A stretch of DNA of 44,056 nt from Beroe ovata. Its lineage: Eukaryota; Ctenophora; Nuda; Beroida; Beroidae. Location: the NCBI GenBank assembly GCA_946803715.1, contig CAMPET010000001.1, positions 1,145,648-1,189,703 on the forward strand. Direction: 5' to 3'. Both the position numbers and the translations under genes were made by a program. The notes under the pieces were generated by a model. It was not told where the DNA came from. It searched no databases and worked only from the letters and a program-made list of their open reading frames with translations. This document shows, one piece after another, positions 36,956 to 44,056 of this stretch (positions within the stretch are counted from its first letter, which is position 1; each line of letters opens with the position of its first letter).

Positions 36956-39749
36956 ACTGTGTGTGCACTGTTTGTACGTGATTGTAGAGACTATTGCCAG
37001 AATATTCAAGATGAGATTAAACGTACCATGTACCCATTAAAACTCTAGAATATAAAGTTACCACTCCATGATCATTCTGACGTCATCATCCTATTTCACC
37101 CTAAAGATCACTGACTGAATAGCACATCATTGTATCACACTCTCACACTGACAGACTGACACATCCTTAACGAGAAAGTTCTTTGGAATGACATGCATTT
37201 TTCCGTCTTATCCATGACCAGTGAATAGTGATCAGTGGCCAGTGACCTCCAATAGACGATTTGGCACTCACATGGTTTGACACTCACACGGTTTGACATC
37301 CCACAATCGAGACCCATTTGAGATTTGACACCCCCTCATTTTGACACCCCCGTGTTTTTACATCCCCCTCATTTTGACACCCCCGTGGTTTTTCAGGTGT
37401 TGTATTGTCAAGTTGGAGGATACCCGGTGTGTTACAACGGATCGGTTTCACCTACTTCATCTGTGCAGTGATCGAGGTGCTCTTCATTCCTCGACTTACG
37501 GGAGGAGAGAACTATGTGAGTATAATGGGTATAATCTATATTCACATGACGTGTATTGTGTACCCGCCCTATTGTCGACCCATTCAGAATACAGGTGGAC
37601 AAAGCTTGTTGAGTGGTGACACTAACTCTTAGGGATCAGGAATGTTTGCTTACGATGGAATTCGCATGATCTGGCCTGTGTGACGATTGGAGTACCTATT
37701 CGTCACAACTTGCTGACACCACTGCATACTTGTGACATAGGAATGCTTGCTTGCGATGGAATTCGCTGACACCAGAACGTCAGAGCAGGCCTGTGTNTTG
37801 CTGACATCACTGCATAATTATGACGTAGTAATGCTTGCTTGCGATGGAATTCGCTGACACCAGAACGTCAGAGCAGGCCTGTGTGACGAATGGGGTACCT
37901 ATTCGTCATTGACACCATAATATGGAGTGTGGGGAGAACCTGTTTGGTAATTAGTTTCTCCGAATTTCTGTTCCAGTTCTTCAGAACTTAACAGTCCTCC
38001 TGTTCCCATTCTTCGCTCTCATTTGACACAGGAAATTTATTAGCAATTTGTTTAAGGATACACTTATGCAATTGCGAACATGAAATGTACACCAAGTAAT
38101 ATTCTGTACATAATAGGCAAGTGATAGGTGCTTGTACATAGGTGCTTGTGTACATTTGCCACGTGACCAGTTAAGTTTTTGTATCAGACCACGTGACCAA
38201 GACGTTTTGATCACAATTAGAATGGTATGATCAGCAGCTGTGTCGGAGTGTCAGCTAATCAAGAAATCACGGTGTATTATGATTGTGTGCATGTTATGTC
38301 GTGTGTAAAGGTATGGGCTGCTTTTTGCTGTTCTCTACAATGTGGATCCCCCCAATGTTTATACTTTATTGAGGGCAATCGCTTCCTTAGGCCTCCAATT
38401 TGTTCCAAAGGAGCCCCAGAGAAAAAGAAAGTGGCGCCTGAAAGGGCATTGATATGAAGGACATTGGAGATTGTTGCTCTCTTATAAGAAACGATTACTC
38501 TAACAGCTAGTTCCTGGTAGTAAGGGTATTCTAGCACATAATATTCAAATCAATGATTCACCAGGGGGACATAATATTCTTAATTCTTGGCAAGCAGCAG
38601 CCGAGAAGCAAAGTCGAGTTATTTTACGGGGGAAATCTGATGAGAATCTCTGGTAACCCTTTCTTATATTACCCCAGAACCCCGACCTTCACCACCTGGT
38701 GTCATTCATTTCCCCTTTGAAAATGTGTGTAATAATTACACATCATGTATAAGTGTGTTATGTAGATGTGTGACGTGAGTGTGCTAGATATTTTACTGCC
38801 CAGTGTCTTGGCAGTGAATCAATGACGTGTGTAAGTGTGATTTAGATCTAGAGTAAATTATTAAAGTATTATCTTGTTGTTCTATTATAAAGTGGAAGCT
38901 CCAGTGTTCTGTAGGTAATCTTTCTATCAACCGGCATGATTATTCTGCATCACGGGTCTGGAGTCATCAGTGATGAGTCATCAGTGATGAGTCATCATGA
39001 GAAGAGTCATAACGATGAAAAATTACCAATATTCTCATCGACACTCCAAACAATGTTTTGTAACGATACCTCCGATATTACTTGTGGGTATAATATTCCA
39101 GCATATAATTTCGTTAGCGGTGGTGTGTAGAGTGTATGTCTGTGAAATAATATCACGTTACACTTTATCTGTGAGGTCACCATGATAATTGAATGCAAAC
39201 ACACACACACACACACACATNACACACACACACGCACACACACATAATACCACATTACTCCATCATGTGCTTGAATAGATTATTTAACAGAGTGGGGGGC
39301 AGTGGTAACGCGATTCGCGAACTTTCTGCCATGTTCTACCAACAGTCTTATAGGGTGATGAAATCCAAAGTTATGGCGACAGAGTGTGGCAGTGATATCT
39401 CAGGCTTGGCTTTCCCCAACTCCGTGATCCATGTCACATTTCACCATACCACAGCCGAAATTATTCTAGTTTCCCGAATCCTTCTGTATTCCAAATCCCG
39501 GAAAAAGTCATAGAAACTCAAGTGTTATGTTGTCATGGTAACTCTGACATCAAGTGTTATGTTGTCATGGTAACTCTGACATCAAGTGTCATGTTGTCAT
39601 GGTAACTCTGACATCAAGTGTCATGTTGTCATGGTAACTCTGACATATCACCGTACCACCAGGGTGGAGACCGGCTCACGGTGCCAGTTGATGACAATGA
39701 GTATAACGAGCACGGCAAGTTCCTCAACTCTGAAGACGCTGATAACCCA
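32250..39749 (+). CDS. HGSNAT: HGSNAT, heparan-alpha-glucosaminide N-acetyltransferase, 5' part
   Basis: A lysosomal multi-pass enzyme that acetylates terminal glucosamine of heparan sulfate with cytosolic acetyl-CoA. Exons: 32250..32295, 32384..32511, 32686..32758, 32873..33050, 33237..33355, 34508..34620, 34900..35178, 35329..35422, 36799..36914, 37397..37515, and tentatively 39663..39749. Phases chain for the first nine. Start MKGTMILYITVILIQ is a signal peptide. First transmembrane helix at about 266-287 (exon 7); then LDTFRGLAIAIMIFVNFGG, and IEHSPWNGLGVADFVFPW with the catalytic His (H351 here; human H269). Exon 10 reads RIPGVLQRIGFTYF. Between exons 9 and 10 the family has about 35 more residues, including a transmembrane helix; phase (0 to 1) also demands an exon, but none was found. 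Exon 39663..39749 (phase 0/0) is not clearly HGSNAT. The 3' part is beyond the window. The luminal N-terminus is about 80 residues longer than human. Confidence 0.88.
33356..34507 (+). other. HGSNAT intron 5
   Basis: An 1152-base intron between phase-1 splice sites (AAAG|GTACTA and TTCCAG|GTTGC). No gene, repeat array or hairpin stands out in it. Confidence 0.6.
34807..34883. repeat. Degenerate telomere-like CCCTAA repeats
   Basis: About 75 bases of variants of CCCTAA, CCCCTAAT and CCCTAACTAA ending just before the CCCCAG acceptor of HGSNAT exon 7. It doubles as the polypyrimidine tract. Interstitial telomeric origin is possible, but exact TTAGGG units are few. Confidence 0.7.
36919..36970. 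repeat. (GT)n microsatellite in HGSNAT intron 9
   Basis: About 17 GT units then GCACTGTGTGTGCACTG, starting five bases after the exon 9 donor. A likely site of assembly collapse next to the missing exon. Confidence 0.9.
37268..37395. repeat. TTTGACACCCCC minisatellite before HGSNAT exon 10
   Basis: Repeated TTTGACACTCAC and TTTGACACCCCC(G/T) units up to the TTTTTCAG acceptor. Confidence 0.7.
37645..37915. repeat. Roughly 100-bp tandem repeat, about three copies
   Basis: Copies share TGCTTGCGATGGAATTCGC, then CAGAACGTCAGAGCAGG and GCCTGTGT, then a GACGTAGTAATG or GACATAGGAATG segment. One N lies at 37798. It is in the intron after HGSNAT exon 10. Confidence 0.8.
37916..39662. other. Intronic or intergenic stretch after HGSNAT exon 10
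   Basis: About 1.7 kb with no supported exon. It holds a (CA)n tract with one N at 39199-39243 and a 32-bp tandem repeat at 39519-39645. Open frames near 38.3 kb on both strands have no recognisable content. Confidence 0.45.
39519..39645. repeat. 32-bp tandem repeat, four copies
   Basis: Unit AAGTGTTATGTTGTCATGGT plus AACTCTGACATC, repeated four times with a T/C variant. It lies 18 bases upstream of the tentative exon at 39663. Confidence 0.9.
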
Positions 39750-40321
39750 GTGAGTCTAATTCCATAATTATCTTATCTCTCCATCTCGGTAATATTGAGT
39801 TGACGATTGTGAGATTTGAAAATGAAAAAGTTTCATTTTGATTCATGGGTCTGGTGCAATGACAAAGAAAATCTTCATGAAAGATAGTTTGCCTATTCTG
39901 TCAAAGAATGATCCAGTGATCCAGTGAAGCGAGTACACTATTAAGAATACACAATGTACATTGTATTCTACATGGGTGGTCCATCAAATTGCGGAGGACA
40001 CTGTACACTATGACGTTGGGAGAGAGAGGGAGTGGGAATGGGGAAAGTTACTCAATTTGCTATTCTGACGATCAGCAAAAACGTGTTTCTACAGCGATGC
40101 TTTGAAGCAAATATATATATTGAATAATGAATATTTGATTTCATATATTGATTTGAAGAAAAACGAGAGGGTTCAGCATTGGTTGTTACGCTAATTTCTC
40201 CGACCAATTACAAATATCCAAACCAGGAAGGGTCGAAATATTTCGTTGTACGACCATAAATAGCGCTCTTTACTAATTAATTGTTACTTTGTTCAGTGAT
40301 CAAGAGGGAAATTTTTGAATA

Positions 40322-40718
40322 ATCCTACTGATCGAATGAATAAATGCACGTTATTCCGCGATGCGTTATCAACTGTCAATATAAACGAAGGAAAGATGTC
40401 CTTTTGAAGTTATATTACCAAAGAAATATTGGTATGATTTCCATTGAAGCCGAGGATTCTGCTGAATATAGATGATCTGAAATTTAGCGACCGCCATGAG
40501 GCATCGAGGTAAAGTATTTTTAGAGATTAAAATATTGTTTATACGTTCGCACTATAATTCATATTCAGATCATTTATGTTCAGCAGAATCCTCGGCATCA
40601 ATGGAAATCATATTTCTTTAGGTAATATAACTTCAAAAGGACAACGTTCCTCGGCTTATATTGACAGTTGATAACGCATCGCGGAATAACGTGCATTTAT
40701 TCATTCGATCAGTAGGAT
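40322..40718. repeat. Long inverted repeat, arms about 155-160 bp, 82-bp spacer
   Basis: Left arm 40322-40481 and right arm 40564-40718 are reverse complements with few differences, mainly a short divergent patch near the middle and a small indel. The right arm ends 62 bases before the start codon of the gene at 40781. Weak similarity continues outside both arms (TTTAAAAAGTTCACTCTTG on the right; an inverted ATTCAAAAATTTCCCTCTTG on the left). Fold-back transposon or inverted duplication of a promoter are both possible. Confidence 0.9.
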
Positions 40719-40780
40719 CATTTAAAAAGTTCACTCTTGTCCAACTCCACACTGTTCGAGTAAGTCACGAACAATTCAAG

Positions 40781-41302
40781 ATGGTCTCTCCATGTAAATC
40801 CCTCCCACTACTGCTCCTCCTACTTGTTCAAGCTGGAGCCCAGGATAACTACAGCACGGTAAAGGCTGACGGTCAAGCTCCACCTGTTGGTGCATATAAA
40901 CCTGGTACTGTTGACGATGGATCCGACTACCTTGTAATGATTGAACTTTCTGAAGATGGAGATAATTCTTTCCCTGGTAAAGGAAGTGAAGAAGTGGCTG
41001 AATATACCTATGGTGGTGCGGTATCCGAATTCACAGACTTCAGCTACTTGGTTGCCAGCACAGGCTACAAATTTGATTTCTGGACAGGAGACGGTCAACC
41101 AGAAGAAGATGATGGTGCAATCAAGGGAACAGATACGCATGGAGAGGAGAGATGGGCAGGAGTCTGCCATGACCCTGACCTAGGAATAAGTGTTCCAGGA
41201 AAAGCATCAACCGTACAAGCTTGCTGTAGCATCAATGGAGAAGAGAAGTGTTTCACTGGAGATGGTGAATACTCTTACGTTGTTGTCGTTGCCGAAGAGT
41301 AA
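40781..41302 (+). CDS. Small secreted acidic protein, unrecognised
   Basis: A single-exon ORF of 173 residues. The start MVSPCKSLPLLLLLLVQAGA is a clear signal peptide, with cleavage likely near AGAQ; the open frame extends upstream to 40661 but that part lies in the inverted-repeat arm and lacks a signal sequence, so I reject it. The mature protein is acidic, rich in Gly, Asp, Ser and Tyr, with beta-strand-like segments (DYLVMIELSEDGD, YSYVVVVAEE) and four C-terminal cysteines (GVCHD, QACCS, EKCFTG) that could form two disulfides. A TATA-like TTTAAAAAG lies about 60 bases upstream. No family recognised. It may sit inside a large HGSNAT intron on the same strand, or after that gene. Confidence 0.75.
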   Translation: MVSPCKSLPLLLLLLVQAGAQDNYSTVKADGQAPPVGAYKPGTVDDGSDYLVMIELSEDGDNSFPGKGSEEVAEYTYGGAVSEFTDFSYLVASTGYKFDFWTGDGQPEEDDGAIKGTDTHGEERWAGVCHDPDLGISVPGKASTVQACCSINGEEKCFTGDGEYSYVVVVAEE

Positions 41303-41870
41303 TCTCTTAACTAGGTATAATTGATTAGCAGAGGGAATGGCTTATCGGGATTTAGTAGTGGTAATTGGTGCAAAAATAAGTTTCTGGTTACAGTAATTGT
41401 ATTCAATTAATCTTATCATAAAGCGGTTCTTACTTGTATCGGCTAGTCATGGTACTGATGGGAACTAAAGGATTTGAAAAATTCAGGGGGAAAGGTGGTG
41501 AAGAGTGGGGACAAGGTTAAAGAATCAATAATATTCAGTGCTTCTGATCAGTCAGAGAAAAGCCATGCACCCTTTTCTGCTTGTAAGATGTATCTTATCA
41601 GAAGATAATACAGGGTGTGTCAAAAATATGTGGACAAAAGTAAACATCCGTATCTGTATGCTCTACAGAAACTTGCATATCCCAGACGTTTTTGGAGATA
41701 ACTTATTGAAATCTTCAGAATTTGTTATGGAATAGTTGACGATTGTTAACGTCCGCTGCAAATTCTATTCTCAAACTCTGTTCACGACCGGAGTTATAGA
41801 CAGCATTAGAAATGAAGAAAAACTTAAAAGTCAGGTTTTCGCTGATATTACTCCGGTTCACTATTTTCAG

Positions 41871-41933
41871 GATAAGAAAGTGAACAACTGGAAGTTTGGG
41901 CAGGGAGTGACAGCCGAAACGCCATGTTTAGGG
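41871..41933 (+). other. Orphan exon candidate
   Basis: Bounded by TATTTTCAG and a strong GGTAAGT donor, 63 bases, phase 0/0, reading NNWKFGQGVTAETPCLG after DKKV. Phase is compatible with the tentative exon 39663..39749. The product is not recognised; it may belong to HGSNAT's lineage-specific loop or to another plus-strand gene. Confidence 0.35.
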
Positions 41934-42774
41934 GTAAGTCACGTGACAATCATCGCTCACGCGCTACGCACGCGTCAACTGCGCCGCGCACGTAATCTGA
42001 AGTCTCGCTGAATAGTGTATGTGTGTGACACTAACCCTGTGCACGTATGAAAACCTAATTGATACTCTGATAACGATCACAACGTTCTCTCTCATTCTGA
42101 GTATAGATTTAAGGCTGAAGATCCCAACCAAAACATCGACAATCTTCCAAATATCTGTAGCCTCATTACTGATTACAGCAGACCCAGGATCAATGATCAA
42201 TGATCATGTTTAGATTCGATACTAAACTTCATGCTTCATACTAGTCATGCTACATATAGCATAATATTGTGATTGTGATACAGTTGGAGTTAAAAAGATA
42301 AATGCTGTTGTCAAATTGGCAGATATCCTAAGGTTTATGTTTGCCCCGGGTTATTCTTAGAGTTTTGTCGTGAAAAGTTACTATTTTCCAAGGAAAACGA
42401 TAGATTATTGGAAAACCCAGCTGAGACTGACTCAGTGAGTTCAGTGTTTCGTGACGTCCTAATCAATCAGTGGTGGAACTTTCTGAGAATCTTCTGATCC
42501 TCAACTCAATGATTGATCTTCATTAAAAATCCATTACTTTTCTTGTCTCTGAAAGGGCTGAAAGTCGGGCATGTCTCTCACTGTGTGTGTGTGTGTCCTT
42601 GTGCTGAACGACTTAATTATCTCTGACTTGACAGTTGACACCTGAGTCCTGACTAGAGTCGAATCTCTATCAAATTTCTCACTCCAAAGTCAGGGATCTT
42701 CGTGTGAATGTTATTGTTACTGAATGTTTGTATGGCTGTTTGCATCTTTGTACGAATGTTCGTTTGTGTAAGTT

Positions 42775-42945
42775 AGTGTTTGTTTGTGTGTACATGTATG
42801 TGTGTATGTCTGTTTCATGTTGTACACTACATGTATGTTTGTGTGTGTACATGTATGTTTGTGTGTGTACATTTATGCTTGTGTGTGTACAATGTACATG
42901 TATGTTTGTGTGTGTACATGTTTGTTTGTGTATCGGTGTTTGTGT
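42775..42945. repeat. GTTTGTGTGTGTACATGTAT tandem repeat
   Basis: About six imperfect 20-24 base units mixing GT runs with TACATGTAT. Three overlapping plus-strand open frames here are explained by the repeat. Confidence 0.85.
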
Positions 42946-43446
42946 GCGCGTGTCTCGGTGATATTATTCTCAAAGAGTAATGATGAACAGAGCCTTAGTT
43001 TTAAACAATTTTACTCACACAGGTTGAATTTAGCATATTTCGTGGGTGGATAAAGTTAATGAACTTTTGCCATGTACAGCCTATCAAATAACATGTTATG
43101 TGACCGATTTTTGGGATTGGAAATGTGTTTAAAACCGAAGTCTCTCATGGTAATAAACATTGGGCAAGATCATGGACGTGATTTTTTAAAGAATGACGGC
43201 AATCCTTCCCTTGCATTCAGACAAAACCCGGAATTTTCAGTTCTTACTTGAACTTCGGAATACTAACGACCACGCTCTATTTCTACGGAATTCTAATTAA
43301 GACACATTTTAGAACATCCTGAGTCTTGTTTTACTCTATAGCTTGTGTAGGTATATCTCATGTATAGTACAGGCAGGAAATATACCTTCATGTCAGGCAG
43401 TACTTTAATGATACTAAAGATGTAAACTAAACTCCGAATATAGTTG

Positions 43447-43475
43447 GAAGTCCAGTGACGTGGTTACTGGACTTC
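43447..43475. repeat. Short perfect hairpin, 10-bp stem
   Basis: GAAGTCCAGT, nine-base loop, ACTGGACTTC. No neighbouring gene end was found, so its role is unclear. Confidence 0.7.
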
Positions 43476-44027
43476 TCCTACTTCCTGAATTAATTATTGT
43501 ACACTTGCGTCGGGGGTAGTCTGTCAATATTACTAAGTCATCCGACCAAGAATATGTTCTTCACGATATATGTCATAACTGTCATCCGTGACAATAGAAT
43601 TAAAATTGTTAGCATTCAACACAGTGTTGTATTATATTGGTACTGAAATGGGAGGCCGAAAATTGGTCATAACATAATAGTTATTTTATTGAGCCCCAAA
43701 TATCGTGAGATAGGAACCCATCACCCATTCTTGCTTTCGAGGGAGAGAAATGTGACTCTGTATCATCAAACCTGTCTCAAAGGAAGGATGACTGAGTAGT
43801 ACCTATGTGTACGAGAGAGGGGGTAGGAGAATTGCAATTTATCTTAGTTTATTCCTTATAAAGTTCTTTGCGCTTCATATTCTATTCTCGTGATATATAT
43901 TATAATAACCTCCGCATAAGAATATGACACGGCGATATTACGGTAGATGTGGAAGTACTACCTAATGAAGTGCCTACTACACTCGAAAGAAATTATTACT
44001 AACAGTAGACCCTCTTTTGACTTCTCC

Positions 44028-44056
44028 ATTGTGTGTGTGTGTGTGTGTGTGTGTGT
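44028..44056. repeat. (GT)n microsatellite at window edge
   Basis: An uninterrupted GT run to the last base. Confidence 0.95.

Larger units (their letters stand above)
41303..44056. other. Right end, no supported gene
   Basis: About 2.7 kb with one orphan exon candidate (41871-41933), a CG-dense patch at 41958-41993, GT-rich repeats (42577-42596 and 42775-42945), a small hairpin (43447-43475) and a terminal (GT)n. No exons matching the missing HGSNAT C-terminal half were found. Confidence 0.5.

Noticed and set aside
36799-37040. Plus-strand ORF reading past HGSNAT exon 9 into the GT repeat
   Set aside because: The Cys-Val repeat is microsatellite translation; the exon ends at the CAG|GTGATT donor.
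38227-38537. Overlapping 76- and 86-codon ORFs near 38.3 kb
   Set aside because: Both strands are open at similar length, no start or splice context, no recognisable content.
40661-40780. Upstream start for the secreted protein at 40661
   Set aside because: That part lies in the inverted-repeat arm and would bury the signal peptide; ATG 40781 is the better start.
1-44056. tRNA, rRNA, CRISPR, or bacterial operon features
   Set aside because: No tRNA-like T-loop box with a cloverleaf was found, and all real genes are intron-bearing or conserved animal genes.

Overview
The window is nuclear DNA of a metazoan. Genes are split by GT-AG introns, open spacers contain no operons, and five recognisable genes are conserved across animals: ENY2, ethanolaminephosphotransferase (EPT1/SELENOI family), PPM1G, RTEL1 and HGSNAT. 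DNA is AT-rich with many (CA)n and minisatellite tracts, hairpins and small GCGCGC clusters. The species cannot be fixed from this alone; an invertebrate, possibly a sponge or other early-branching animal, is my inference. An 865-base run of N, several single Ns and microsatellites at both window ends show a draft assembly.

Layout: 403-2843 (-) is a partial unrecognised gene with a duplicated peptide motif. 2973-3290 (-) is an intronless ENY2. 3291-8302 is spacer with GC-rich palindromic repeats, two near-perfect hairpins and weak coding-like remnants. 8303-13094 (-) is a complete 12-exon EPT1 gene whose exon phases chain exactly; a Cys stands where vertebrate SELENOI has selenocysteine. 15176-17385 (-) holds the 3' exons of an unrecognised basic, Pro/Ser/His-rich protein, with minisatellites in its introns. 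17386-20819 is repeat-rich and contains the gap. 20820-23520 (+) encodes an unrecognised 868-residue membrane-anchored protein with a lysine-rich tail. It converges on PPM1G (24233-27050, -, 10 exons), and RTEL1 lies just upstream of PPM1G (27361-30428, -, 2 exons). RTEL1 is divergent from HGSNAT (32250 onward, +), which has ten supported exons, one expected exon not found, and a 3' end beyond the window. Inside or after HGSNAT lies a 400-bp inverted repeat whose right arm abuts a small secreted-protein gene (40781-41302, +).

The recognisable genes do not form a pathway. They cover transcription/mRNA export (ENY2), phospholipid synthesis (EPT1), a nuclear PP2C phosphatase (PPM1G), telomere/replication helicase activity (RTEL1) and lysosomal heparan sulfate degradation (HGSNAT). 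Spliced models were built by hand from splice sites, phase continuity and remembered family sequences; no database search was run.
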